The position numbers were made by a program, and so were the translations under genes. This document shows positions 25,978 to 33,964 of a DNA stretch of 64,000 nt, in pieces. This DNA is from Maritalea mobilis. GTDB taxonomy: Bacteria > Pseudomonadota > Alphaproteobacteria > Rhodobacterales > Rhodobacteraceae. The notes below the pieces were generated by a model. That model did not search any database and was not told where the DNA came from. It was given only the letters and a program-made list of their open reading frames with translations. How positions within the stretch are numbered: position 1 is the stretch's first letter; each line of letters starts with the position of its first letter. Location of the stretch: the NCBI RefSeq assembly GCF_019800885.1, contig NZ_JAHVKE010000002.1:434001-498000 (forward strand). The letters run 5' to 3'.

Positions 25978-27426
25978 ATGAACACCGGAAGAAACGTCAA
26001 AATCGTCGCAACGCTGGGTCCGGCCTCGGATGGCTACGACATGATCCGCGCTCTGTTCGAGGCCGGGGCCAACGTGTTCCGCCTGAACATGAGCCACGGC
26101 AGCCATGACGAGATCCGCGAACGTCACGCCGCGATCCGCCAGGTTGAAAAGGACACGGGCCGCCCGATCGCGATCCTTGCCGATTTGCAGGGGCCAAAGC
26201 TGCGCTGCGGCACCTTCGCCAATGACGAGGGGCACGAGTTGCAGGACGGGGCATCCTTTCGCTTCGATCTTGACCCGACGCCCGGCGATGAAAGCCGCGT
26301 GCAACTGCCCCACAAGGAGATTTTCGAAGCGCTGGAGCCGGGCAAGCGCCTTCTGGTCAATGACGGCAAGGTGCGCCTGCGCGTCGAGAAATGTGGCAGC
26401 GATTTCGCCGATTGCACCGTGATCGCGGGCGGGCCGATCTCGAACCGCAAGGGCGTGAACGTGCCCGATGTGGTTCTGCCGCTGGCTGCCCTCTCAGACA
26501 AGGACCGCAAGGATCTTGAATTCGTCTGCCAGCTAGGTGTCGATTGGCTGGCGCTCAGCTTCGTGCAGCGCGTCGCCGACGTGGAAGAGGCGCGGGAACT
26601 GGCCCATGGTCGCGCCGCTATCCTGTCGAAGATCGAAAAGCCGGCTGCCGTCGATTGCTTTGACGAGATTTTGGCCGCTTCGGACGGGATCATGGTGGCG
26701 CGCGGCGATCTGGGGGTCGAGTTGCCCGTTCAGGCGGTGCCCCCGATCCAGAAGCGCCTGGTGCGCCAGTGCCGCTCGGCTGCGAAACCCGTGATCGTTG
26801 CAACCCAGATGCTGGAGAGCATGATCGAAAGCCCGATGCCGACCCGCGCCGAGGTCTCGGACGTCGCGGCGGCCCTTTACGAAGGGGCGGACGCGGTGAT
26901 GCTGTCGGCGGAATCTGCGGCGGGCGATTATCCGGTCGAGGCGGTGCAGACCATGCACAACGTCGCGATCGAGGTCGAAAGCGATCCGAATTTCCGCGAT
27001 ATCATGGTGGCGTCCCGCTACGTCGATCGGTCCTCGACCGCTGACGCCATCGTGGCCGCCGCGCGCGAGATCGCGGAAACCGTGAACATCAAGGCGATCT
27101 GCTGCTTTACCCAGTCGGGCAATACGGCCGCGCTGGTGGCGCGGGAACGTCCGCGCGTGCCCGTGATCGCGCTGACGCCCCTGACCGGGGTGGCGCGGCG
27201 CATGTGCCTGCACTGGGGTACGAGCTGTTTCATCACCGATGAGCTGACGCGCTTCAAGGGGGCCGTCGTATCGGCGGCGCGGGCCGCGCGCTCGGGCGGG
27301 TTCGCCAGCGAAGAGGATCAGATCATCGTCGTGGCCGGTGTGCCCTTCAACGTGCAGGGTTCCACCAACATCCTGCGCGTGGCACCCTGTGCCGAACGCC
27401 TGATCTACGCCACCGACCCGGAGTGA
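25978..27426 (+). CDS. pyk: Pyruvate kinase
   Basis: A 482-residue glycolytic enzyme converting phosphoenolpyruvate and ADP to pyruvate and ATP. It shows KIVATLGPAS, FRLNMSHG, the catalytic Lys in SKIEKPAAV, and GIMVARGDLGVELP as metal site, followed by ATQMLESMI and the C-terminal alpha/beta domain (TQSGNTAALVARERP). The ATG at 25978 is used; an in-frame TTG six bases upstream is less likely. A short membrane-protein gene follows after 7 bases. Confidence 0.96.
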   Translation: MNTGRNVKIVATLGPASDGYDMIRALFEAGANVFRLNMSHGSHDEIRERHAAIRQVEKDTGRPIAILADLQGPKLRCGTFANDEGHELQDGASFRFDLDPTPGDESRVQLPHKEIFEALEPGKRLLVNDGKVRLRVEKCGSDFADCTVIAGGPISNRKGVNVPDVVLPLAALSDKDRKDLEFVCQLGVDWLALSFVQRVADVEEARELAHGRAAILSKIEKPAAVDCFDEILAASDGIMVARGDLGVELPVQAVPPIQKRLVRQCRSAAKPVIVATQMLESMIESPMPTRAEVSDVAAALYEGADAVMLSAESAAGDYPVEAVQTMHNVAIEVESDPNFRDIMVASRYVDRSSTADAIVAAAREIAETVNIKAICCFTQSGNTAALVARERPRVPVIALTPLTGVARRMCLHWGTSCFITDELTRFKGAVVSAARAARSGGFASEEDQIIVVAGVPFNVQGSTNILRVAPCAERLIYATDPE

Positions 27427-27433
27427 GCCACGC

Positions 27434-27673
27434 TTGACCCTGCCAGACGTGCCGTCCGACATCCTGCTGGTCATTGCCACGCTCGTCTCGGGCATGGCGC
27501 TGGCGTCGAGCCTGGCGGGTTGGGTCAACGGGCGCTGGCCGATCGCGGCCCTTCTCAGCCTGGCAATCGGGGTCGGGTTGTTCGTCTTCCTGCATCTGTC
27601 GCTGCCCGGCGGGCTGGAGTTCTGGGACATTCCCGATGCGTTCATCCTCGTGGCGGCGCGGATTCTGAACTGA
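27434..27673 (+). CDS. Small membrane protein of unknown function
   Basis: A 79-residue protein with two predicted membrane spans (about 9-30 and 34-56). The TTG start sits 10 bases after GGAG that overlaps the pyk stop, so it is probably translated from the pyk message. I do not recognise a family. Its tight coupling to pyk and position before rpmI-rplT support a real gene. Confidence 0.65.
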   Translation: MTLPDVPSDILLVIATLVSGMALASSLAGWVNGRWPIAALLSLAIGVGLFVFLHLSLPGGLEFWDIPDAFILVAARILN

Positions 27674-27783
27674 GGCTTGCCACGTCGCCCCTTTGGCTGT
27701 ATGCGACCCGCTCCAACGGTGCGGCCGGCCTTGATACGGCATGCCGAGTCGCGCCCGAACCGCTTCGAGACAAGGAGACGGAA

Positions 27784-27984
27784 ATGCCGAAGATGAAGAC
27801 GAAATCGAGCGCCAAGAAGCGCTTCAAGGTGACGGGCACCGGCAAGGTGGTCGCCGCTCAGGCCGGCAAACGGCACGGGATGATCAAGCGGACGAACAAG
27901 TTCATCCGCAACGCACGCGGGACGACGACCCTGTCGGAACCCGATGCGAAGATCGTCAAGTCCTACATGCCCTACGACCGCTGA
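27784..27984 (+). CDS. rpmI: 50S ribosomal protein L35
   Basis: A 66-residue basic ribosomal protein. [21 protein letters not shown] and the [10 protein letters not shown] block are diagnostic. ACAAGGAGAC lies just before the ATG. It is followed 12 bases later by rplT. infC, which often precedes rpmI, is not here. Confidence 0.98.
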   Translation: MPKMKTKSSAKKRFKVTGTGKVVAAQAGKRHGMIKRTNKFIRNARGTTTLSEPDAKIVKSYMPYDR

Positions 27985-27996
27985 GGAGGCCCGGAT

Positions 27997-28356
27997 ATGT
28001 CCCGCACCAAAGGTGGAACCGTCACCCATCGCCGCCACAAGAAGGTTCTTGACGCGGCCAAAGGTTATTATGGCTCGCGCTCGCGCAACTTCCGCACCGC
28101 GACCCAGGCCGTCGACAAGGCCAACCAGTACGCCACGCGCGACCGCAAGGCCCGCAAGCGTCAGTTCCGGTCGCTCTGGATCCAGCGGATCAACGCCGCC
28201 GTGCGCGCCCATGATGAAAGCCTGACCTACTCGCGCTTCATCAACGGCCTGGCGCTGGCCGGGATCGAGGTGGACCGCAAGGTTCTGGCCGATCTCGCCG
28301 TGCACGAGCCCGAAGCGTTCGGCGCCATCGTGGCGCAGGCCAAGGCCGCGCTCTGA
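27997..28356 (+). CDS. rplT: 50S ribosomal protein L20
   Basis: A 119-residue ribosomal protein that binds 23S rRNA early in 50S assembly. It starts [35 protein letters not shown] and has the conserved [15 protein letters not shown] segment. In enteric bacteria L20 also represses its own operon; whether that holds here is unknown. A strong terminator follows 25 bases downstream. Confidence 0.98.
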   Translation: MSRTKGGTVTHRRHKKVLDAAKGYYGSRSRNFRTATQAVDKANQYATRDRKARKRQFRSLWIQRINAAVRAHDESLTYSRFINGLALAGIEVDRKVLADLAVHEPEAFGAIVAQAKAAL

Positions 28357-28381
28357 TCCGACCCCGGATCGCTTGAGTTTC

Positions 28382-28420
28382 AACCCCCGCCGGGCGACAG
28401 TCCGGCGGGGGTTTTCTTTT
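28382..28420 (+). terminator. Intrinsic terminator after rpmI-rplT
   Basis: AACCCCCGCCGG (28382-28393) and its complement (28402-28413) form a 12-bp stem with an 8-base loop, followed by TTTTCTTTT. This is one of the strongest terminators in the window. Confidence 0.93.
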
Positions 28421-28433
28421 GCGGGCAGGGTTG

Positions 28434-29162
28434 ATGAGCTATTTCTCCGATTATCTCAAGCGCACCGATGACCGGATGCTCTCGAAATGGGTGCATTACT
28501 TCGAGGTCTACGAGCGCGAGATGACCCGGTTTCGCCAGCGCCCGATCTCGTTTCTGGAAATCGGCGTGTTCAAGGGCGGCTCCATCCCGATGTGGAAAGG
28601 GTTCTTCGCCGAAGGTTCCCGCCTGACCTTCGTCGATATCGACCCTGACTGTGCCCAACATGCCGAGGAGGGCACCAGCGTCGAGATCGGCAACCAGGCC
28701 GATCCGGATTTCCTTGCGCAGCTCGCCGAGAAACACGGGCCCTTCGACGTGATCCTGGATGATGGCAGCCATGTCTGCGCGCATCAGATCGCCAGTTTCG
28801 AGGCGCTTTGGCCCCATATCAGCGACCGTGGCATCTATGTGGTCGAGGATTGCCATACCTCCTACTGGCCCGGTTTCGGCGGCGGCTATCGCAACGAGGC
28901 CAGCTGGATCGAATACGCCAAACGCCTCGTGGACCGGATGCATAGCTGGTATACCGATCAGGACGCGATGTTTCCCTTCGACGAGATCGCGAAAGAGGTT
29001 CAAGGCGTGCGCTTCTACGACTCGATCACCGTGGTCGAGAAGCACCAGAAACCCGAACCTCCGACAACGCTTTACGCCCAGAACGGCAAGGTGACCTTGT
29101 CGCGCCGTGCATTGGCCGTGCGCGGGCGTAAGTCAGCCTTCGCGGGCAAGGACGGGACCTGA
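28434..29162 (+). CDS. Class I SAM-dependent methyltransferase family protein
   Basis: A 242-residue Rossmann-fold protein. SAM-binding features are FLEIGVFKGGSIPMWKGFF (about 42-60), TFVDIDPDC, and VILDDGSHVCAHQIASFEALWPHI, followed by GIYVVEDCHTSYW. This pattern is shared by the cephalosporin-hydroxylase-like/macrocin O-methyltransferase group that modifies sugars or natural products. The target is unknown. The ATG at 28434 is preferred; an upstream TTG frame adds little. It begins just after the rplT terminator, so it needs its own promoter. Confidence 0.75.
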   Translation: MSYFSDYLKRTDDRMLSKWVHYFEVYEREMTRFRQRPISFLEIGVFKGGSIPMWKGFFAEGSRLTFVDIDPDCAQHAEEGTSVEIGNQADPDFLAQLAEKHGPFDVILDDGSHVCAHQIASFEALWPHISDRGIYVVEDCHTSYWPGFGGGYRNEASWIEYAKRLVDRMHSWYTDQDAMFPFDEIAKEVQGVRFYDSITVVEKHQKPEPPTTLYAQNGKVTLSRRALAVRGRKSAFAGKDGT

Positions 29163-29241
29163 GACCCGGAAAATCATGGAACCGCCGAACACCCGGTACG
29201 TTGTGGAGGCAGATCACACGCAACCATGACGGAGGTTCGAC

Positions 29242-29571
29242 ATGGCTACCGCAAAGACCACCAATGGCCGCAGCACCCCTGACAGCGGGGACATTGCCGC
29301 ACAACTCGAAACCGTGAAGGCCGATCTGGCCGCGCTGAGCCAGACGATGGCCGATTATGGCCGCGGCAAGGGCGCCGAAGCGCGTGCGCACGTCAATGAA
29401 CGCGCCAACGATCTGTCGGACGCCGCCCGTCTCAAGGGCGAACAGGCCCGCGCCGAAATCGACCGCATGACCGCCCAGACGGGCGACATGTTGCGCTCGA
29501 ACCCGGGGGCGGCGTTGGGCGTCGCCGCTGGTGTCGGCTTCCTTGTCGGCTTTCTCTCGTCGCGCCGGTAA
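29242..29571 (+). CDS. DUF883 (ElaB/YqjD-like) membrane-anchored protein
   Basis: A 109-residue protein with a long charged amphipathic helix (about 20-80) and one C-terminal anchor (AALGVAAGVGFLVGFLSSRR). It matches the DUF883/ElaB/YqjD family, whose E. coli members are stationary-phase, inner-membrane, ribosome-associated proteins. GACGGAGG precedes the start. It is 10 bases from a holin-like gene that commonly accompanies this family. Confidence 0.88.
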   Translation: MATAKTTNGRSTPDSGDIAAQLETVKADLAALSQTMADYGRGKGAEARAHVNERANDLSDAARLKGEQARAEIDRMTAQTGDMLRSNPGAALGVAAGVGFLVGFLSSRR

Positions 29572-29581
29572 GGGGGCCGCG

Positions 29582-29914
29582 ATGCTGACCGCATTGGCTT
29601 ACAAGGCCCGGGTCGAGGCCCGGGCCGCCGCCTTCTCGGCCTTTGCCGGGGTGTTGCTGGTCGTGGGGCTGGCGTTCTTTACAGTGTCGGCATGGCTTGC
29701 CCTGTCCGCCGTCCTGCCGACGGCAACGGTCGCCTTGATTGTCGGTGGCGTCTATTTCGGTCTCGCGCTGGTCTTCTTTGGCATCGTGGCCCTGATCCGG
29801 CGTAAACCGGTCCATGTGCCGCCCGCCGCGCGCAGCACGCCGATGCCCGAGATCATCCAGGCCTTCGTCACCGGCATGGCCGCTGGCCAAGGGACCGCCG
29901 CCACCCGCCGCTGA
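29582..29914 (+). CDS. Phage-holin-family (DUF1469/YqjE-like) membrane protein
   Basis: A 110-residue protein with two strong membrane spans (about 18-42 and 47-70) and a soluble tail. It belongs to the YqjE/DUF1469 group that databases label phage holin family, but it is a chromosomal partner of DUF883 proteins and not evidence of a prophage. GGGGGC lies 6 bases before the ATG. Confidence 0.82.
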   Translation: MLTALAYKARVEARAAAFSAFAGVLLVVGLAFFTVSAWLALSAVLPTATVALIVGGVYFGLALVFFGIVALIRRKPVHVPPAARSTPMPEIIQAFVTGMAAGQGTAATRR

Positions 29915-29931
29915 TGCCAAGCCTGCCTTGC

Positions 29932-29971
29932 AATCCGCCCCCTCTCTGCTAGGTGAGGGCGCGGATTTTTT
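29932..29971 (+). terminator. Strong hairpin with T-run immediately before pheS
   Basis: AATCCGC and CCCTC on the left pair with GAGGG and GCGGATT on the right (one C-C mismatch), followed by six T (29966-29971). It ends only 20 bases before the pheS start. It may simply end the DUF883 operon, or act as an attenuator for pheS, because there is almost no room for a promoter after it. Confidence 0.85.
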
Positions 29972-29991
29972 CATGGGCGGAGATGGCTTCG

Positions 29992-31065
29992 ATGGACGGT
30001 TTGGACAGCTTGCGCGCCACCTGGCTGGAGCGGATCGGAAACGCGGGCGACGAGGCCGCGCTGGAAGAGATCCGCGTCGCGGCCATCGGCAAGAAGGGCG
30101 AGATCAGCCTGAAGATGCGCGAGCTGGGCAAGATGACGCCCGAAGAACGCCAGGCCGCTGGCCCCGCGCTGAACGCCCTGAAGGACGAGGTGAACAGCGC
30201 GCTGGCCGCCAAGAAACAGGCGCTGGCCGATGCCGCGCTGGACGCCCGCCTGCAAGCCGAGTGGCTGGACGTGACCCTGCCTGCGCGGCACCGCCGCGTC
30301 GGCACCATCCACCCCGTCAGCCAGGTGACCGAAGAGGTCACGGCGATCTTCGCCGATATGGGCTTCTCGGTGGCCGAGGGTCCGCAAATCGAGACCGATT
30401 GGTACAATTTCGACGCGCTGAACATCCCGGGCCATCATCCCGCCCGCGCCGAGATGGACACGTTCTACACCCATCGCGCCGAGGGGGATGACCGTCCGCC
30501 CCACGTGCTGCGCACCCACACCAGCCCCGTGCAGATCCGCCATATGGAGGCGCATGGCGCGCCCTGCCGCGTGATCGCCCCGGGCCGCGTCTATCGCGCC
30601 GATTACGACCAGACGCACACGCCCATGTTCCACCAGGTCGAGGGGCTGGCCATCGACCGCGACCTGTCGATGGCGAACCTGAAATGGGTGCTCGAGGAAT
30701 TCTTCACCGCCTATTTCGGCACCAAGGTCAAAACCCGCTTCCGCGCCTCGCATTTCCCCTTCACCGAGCCGTCGGCCGAGGTCGATATCCAGTGCTCCTT
30801 CGAGGGCGGCACCGTGAAGGTGGGCGAGGGCGACGGCTGGCTGGAAGTGCTGGGCAGCGGCATGGTGCACCCCAAGGTGCTGCAAGCGGCGGGCGTGGAC
30901 CCGGCCGAGTGGCAGGGCTTTGCCTTCGGCATGGGCATCGACCGGATCGCGATGCTGAAATACGGCATCCCGGATCTGCGGGCATTCTTCGACTCAGACC
31001 TGCGGTGGCTGCGCCACTACGGGTTCAGCGCGCTGCAGGTGCCGGCGGTGCATAGCGGGGTTTGA
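29992..31065 (+). CDS. pheS: Phenylalanine--tRNA ligase alpha subunit
   Basis: A 357-residue class II aminoacyl-tRNA synthetase subunit, catalytic half of the alpha2-beta2 enzyme. The N-terminal coiled coil is followed by motif 1 ([19 protein letters not shown]), motif 2 ([10 protein letters not shown] through [28 protein letters not shown]) and motif 3 ([18 protein letters not shown]). The ATG at 29992 is chosen because GGAG lies 9 bases upstream; ATG 29983 touches that site. pheT is not next: about 2.9 kb separates the two. Confidence 0.96.
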   Translation: MDGLDSLRATWLERIGNAGDEAALEEIRVAAIGKKGEISLKMRELGKMTPEERQAAGPALNALKDEVNSALAAKKQALADAALDARLQAEWLDVTLPARHRRVGTIHPVSQVTEEVTAIFADMGFSVAEGPQIETDWYNFDALNIPGHHPARAEMDTFYTHRAEGDDRPPHVLRTHTSPVQIRHMEAHGAPCRVIAPGRVYRADYDQTHTPMFHQVEGLAIDRDLSMANLKWVLEEFFTAYFGTKVKTRFRASHFPFTEPSAEVDIQCSFEGGTVKVGEGDGWLEVLGSGMVHPKVLQAAGVDPAEWQGFAFGMGIDRIAMLKYGIPDLRAFFDSDLRWLRHYGFSALQVPAVHSGV

Positions 31066-31072
31066 GGGATAA

Positions 31073-31471
31073 GTGAGTAAGTCGCTTCCTTTTCATCCCC
31101 ATGCTGGCACTGTTCTGGTTGCAGATTTTCGAGGTTTTGTTGCACCAGAATTAACCAAGAAACGTCCGGTGATCGTAATTTCGCCGCGCTTGCCGTTCAG
31201 ATCTGGGTTGGCAACTATTGTGCCGATTAGCACGACTGCACCCCTGAAGGATGTGCCATACGTTCACCGACTCAGCAGAAACTACTCTCCTTGGGGCGAA
31301 CCAAGCCAAGCAACTTGGGCTAAATGTGATCTCGTCATGAATGTTGGTTTTGCTCGGCTTTCGGCGTTCAAAGTTGATCGCCGAAAGTACATAACTCCTC
31401 GCCTCACCCCAGAAGATTTGGCGGGTGTTCGTGAGGCGGTATTGCATGGGCTTGGTTGGATCGGTCATTGA
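31073..31471 (+). CDS. PemK/MazF-like toxin family protein, no antitoxin seen
   Basis: A 132-residue protein with a PemK/MazF-type beta-barrel pattern: GTVLVADFRG near the start, then KKRPVIVISPR and TIVPISTTAPL. MazF toxins are sequence-specific endoribonucleases. The GTG start lies 7 bases after the pheS stop, so it is read from the pheS transcript. The sequence is visibly poorer in G+C and uses more A/T-ending codons than its neighbours, which suggests transfer. No antitoxin gene is upstream, and no convincing ORF lies within 300 bases downstream. Confidence 0.72.
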   Translation: MSKSLPFHPHAGTVLVADFRGFVAPELTKKRPVIVISPRLPFRSGLATIVPISTTAPLKDVPYVHRLSRNYSPWGEPSQATWAKCDLVMNVGFARLSAFKVDRRKYITPRLTPEDLAGVREAVLHGLGWIGH

Positions 31472-31601
31472 AAATTCGCGATCGGTGGATTAGAGTTGAC
31501 GGGTATCCCGCTAGTCGGGCTTAAGACCTAGAGTACTAGGCAGGTTGCTCACCGACCGATGACAAGGTCAGAGTAGCCTAAATATTGTCAAAGTCCCTTG
31601 G

Positions 31602-31624
31602 CCCCGCTTCGGCGGGGTCTTGTG
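31602..31624 (+). terminator. Terminator after the toxin-like gene
   Basis: CCCCGC (31602-31607), loop TTCG, GCGGGG (31612-31617), then TCTTGTGTTT. A stable tetraloop hairpin that would end the pheS-toxin transcript. Confidence 0.8.
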
Positions 31625-31687
31625 TTTCAAAGCTCGAAGAAGCAAGCGTTCATAGCGCTTGATACGCCCGGCTGCCGGATCGCGTAG

Positions 31688-31731
31688 GGCGGGGCTAGCC
31701 CCGCCGCGCCGGGAGAGGCGGGACAAGTCCC
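31688..31731. repeat. Pair of REP-like palindromes
   Basis: GGCGGGGCTAGCCCCGCC (31688-31705) is a perfect 18-bp palindrome. GGGAC-AA-GTCCC (31720-31731) lies 14 bases further on, flanked by imperfect GGCG/GTCC arms. The two units look like one GC-rich repeat unit followed by a variant, as in REP-type extragenic elements of related genomes. Copy number cannot be seen here. Confidence 0.5.
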
Positions 31732-31773
31732 GTCCTGCCTTGCCGTCGCTCTGATCTGCGCCATCTGTCGCCC

Positions 31774-32007
31774 ATGCCAAAACTTCGCCGCTCCACCTGG
31801 ATCGTCCTTGCCCTCGTTACGCTGATCGTGATCGCGCATGTGTTCCTGTGGCGATCCGACATGCCGACGGGGCAAAAGCTGACCTGGACGCTGCTGAACA
31901 CGCTGGCCTGGACGATCATCCTTGCGCCGGTTTTCCTGGTCGAACGCTGGCTGACCTCGGTCCGGGCCAGGAACCGTGATGACCGTTCCGACGACAGCCA
32001 AGCTTGA
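31774..32007 (+). CDS. Small two-span membrane protein
   Basis: A 77-residue protein with two membrane spans (about 9-27 and 38-58) and a charged C-terminus (VRARNRDDRSDDSQA). No family recognised. It lies in the block between pheS and pheT, 50 bases before the nitrilase-family gene on the same strand. The positive-inside charge pattern and start position make a real gene likely. Confidence 0.6.
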   Translation: MPKLRRSTWIVLALVTLIVIAHVFLWRSDMPTGQKLTWTLLNTLAWTIILAPVFLVERWLTSVRARNRDDRSDDSQA

Positions 32008-32057
32008 CCCACGCGCCGGTTTTCGGCACGGGGCGGGAAACGGCATAGGGGGCGGAA

Positions 32058-32933
32058 TTGACACGCTATCTGAACCTCGGCGCGGCGCAGATGGCCTCGG
32101 CCATCGGCGATCTCGATGCGAACCTCGCCACCCATCACAGGCTGATCGGCCAGGCCAAGAACCTCGGGATCGATTGCCTCGTCTTTCCGGAACTGTCGCT
32201 GGCGGGCCATTACGGCGCGGAAAACCTGCTGAACGTCGCGATGCACCGTGATGATACCCGCCTGCTCGACCTGTCGAAGGCGGCGGGCGAGATGGAGATC
32301 GTCGTCGGCTTCATCGAGGAAGGCCCTGCCGCGCAGTTCTACAACGCCGCCGCCGTGCTGAAGAATGGCAGGCTGGTCTATATCCACCGCAAGCTGAACC
32401 TGCCCAGTTATGGCCGGTTGATCGAAACGAAATACTACGCGCTGGGCCGCTTCGTCGACACGCACCCGATGCCGGGCGACTGGCGCATGGGGCTGCTCAT
32501 CTGTGCCGATCTCTACAACCCGGCGCTGGTGCACCTGTCCTTCCTGCACGGCGCGACCCTTTTGACCGCGCCGATCTCGTCGGGGCGCGAGGCGGTGGGC
32601 GACGAGTTCGACAACCCCGACAGTTGGGCCACGACGATGAAGTTCTATTCCATGATGTATGGCGCGCCGTCGATCATGGTGAACCGCTGCGGTGTCGAGG
32701 AAGACCTGACCTTCTGGGGCGGCTCGCGCATCCTCGACCCGTTCGGGCGTGTGCTGGCGCAGGCGGGCGAGGGCGAAGAGGTGATCGCGGCGAAACTCGA
32801 CTATGCCGAGGTGCGCCGCGCCCGTGCCCTGCTGCCCACCGTGCGCGACAGCAACATCAGCCTGGTCCAGCGCGAGATGGAGCGGTTGACTGCGAAGCTT
32901 GGTGTGCCGGATATCGTGCGCGACGACGAGTGA
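32058..32933 (+). CDS. Carbon-nitrogen hydrolase (nitrilase superfamily)
   Basis: A 291-residue cytoplasmic enzyme of the nitrilase superfamily. The catalytic triad is complete: E45 in FPELSLAG, K112 in HRKLNLP and C149 in LLICADLYNP. Members hydrolyse amides, nitriles or N-carbamoyl groups; the substrate cannot be read from sequence. The TTG at 32058 with GGCGGA upstream is used because homology begins there. It converges on the META-domain gene 5 bases away. Confidence 0.88.
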   Translation: MTRYLNLGAAQMASAIGDLDANLATHHRLIGQAKNLGIDCLVFPELSLAGHYGAENLLNVAMHRDDTRLLDLSKAAGEMEIVVGFIEEGPAAQFYNAAAVLKNGRLVYIHRKLNLPSYGRLIETKYYALGRFVDTHPMPGDWRMGLLICADLYNPALVHLSFLHGATLLTAPISSGREAVGDEFDNPDSWATTMKFYSMMYGAPSIMVNRCGVEEDLTFWGGSRILDPFGRVLAQAGEGEEVIAAKLDYAEVRRARALLPTVRDSNISLVQREMERLTAKLGVPDIVRDDE

Positions 32934-32938
32934 CGCCT

Positions 32939-33781
32939 TTACTGGCGGACGAATTCCAGCCGCAGTTGGTGATTGGCGGCGCGAAGGCTCCAACGGTTGC
33001 CGTTGATCGCGAAATGCGCGGCGCTGGCGAAGCTCGCCGAGACAATGCGCTCAAGCTCCATCTCTGGGCCGGGGCAGGCCATGCGCGTGGTCATGAACCC
33101 GCCGCCCGCTACGCCGATCCGGTCGCCGCGTTGCAGCAGTTGGCCGTTGATCTGGTTGCAGCCGAAGGTGAAATGCAGCCGCCCCTGCGCGTCGATCTCG
33201 ACCGGGCGCATGCGCGCCATGCGATCGTTGAAGCGAACATCCTGCCCTGAGGCGTCAAGCACGCGGTCCAGCACCCAGTTTCCAGCAAATTGCACCGGCG
33301 TTTCGTGATCCTGTTCCAAGGAAACCTCCGACGGGGTGCCGACCGGGAAAATACGGAACTCCTCCCAACCAAGGGCATGGGGTGAGACGGCGCCGAACAG
33401 CGTCTGCTGCCCGATGCCTGCGCGCACGTATTGACCGTTCTGCACCGACCGCAGGTGAAATGTACCGCCCGATTGGGTCATCTCGAACCGTTCCCACCCG
33501 CCGATGCGGTCGCCACCAAGGGCCATCAGCGCGTTTTCCGTGACGCCCGCGCGCAGATACCGCCTCGAGGCCGGATCGCGGAACGCCACTTCGTTTCCGC
33601 CAAGGCGCTCGATCTCGAAGACATGGGCGTGATTGCCCGGACAACTGGCGGCCAGGTAGCCACCGTCGAAGCAGGCATACTGGCGGTTCTGCCAGGATTG
33701 GATCGCCACCTGTTCGGCAGCGGCGGCAACAGGGGTGGCCAGCCCGCAGGCAAGCGCGGCAAGGGCAATGAAACGGCGCAT
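32939..33781 (-). CDS. Secreted META-domain protein with beta-trefoil-like N-terminal half
   Basis: A 280-residue exported protein. The ATG at 33781 gives a signal peptide (about 1-22, ending AAAAE); a much longer open frame upstream is only the antisense of pheT. Residues 25-145 form three repeats of a fascin/beta-trefoil-like unit (NRQYACFDGGYLAA, SRRYLRAGV, NGQYVRAGI). Residues 160-280 are a META/HslJ-type domain (GCNQINGQL and TTRMACPGPEMELE). META domains occur in heat-shock and motility-related lipoproteins. The role is unknown. Confidence 0.78.
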   Translation of the reverse strand: MRRFIALAALACGLATPVAAAAEQVAIQSWQNRQYACFDGGYLAASCPGNHAHVFEIERLGGNEVAFRDPASRRYLRAGVTENALMALGGDRIGGWERFEMTQSGGTFHLRSVQNGQYVRAGIGQQTLFGAVSPHALGWEEFRIFPVGTPSEVSLEQDHETPVQFAGNWVLDRVLDASGQDVRFNDRMARMRPVEIDAQGRLHFTFGCNQINGQLLQRGDRIGVAGGGFMTTRMACPGPEMELERIVSASFASAAHFAINGNRWSLRAANHQLRLEFVRQ

Positions 33782-33964
33782 GTGGCACGTCCTTTCCAGG
33801 TTTGGCCTCGCCCCCGCAGGGCCATTTGACATTGATCTGTCTGATACCGTGCTGCCGGCAAAGGCAAAATGGCGGGAATCCCGACCCACGGATGCGGGGC
33901 AGCCTTCCAATCCGGGCCTGCCTGCGCTAAGCGCGAGGCCGGAATTGCGAAGGGGTTGCGGCCA

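Larger units (their letters stand above)
31472..31773. other. Non-coding gap holding a terminator and palindromes
   Basis: No supported gene. The first 130 bases are A/T-rich like the toxin gene before them. They are followed by a terminator (31602-31624) and two closely spaced GC palindromes (31688-31731). I see no tRNA fold. Confidence 0.6.

Noticed and set aside
26533-28383. A 616-codon minus-strand open frame across pyk, rpmI and rplT
   Set aside because: It is antisense to three certain genes and has the low-complexity Arg/His/Gly composition of a GC-rich shadow.
29582-29914. Holin-family gene as a sign of prophage
   Set aside because: It pairs with a DUF883 gene as in ordinary chromosomes, and no other phage gene is present.
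31472-31600. Possible tRNA in the A/T-rich gap after the toxin gene
   Set aside because: No T-arm consensus or acceptor stem could be folded.
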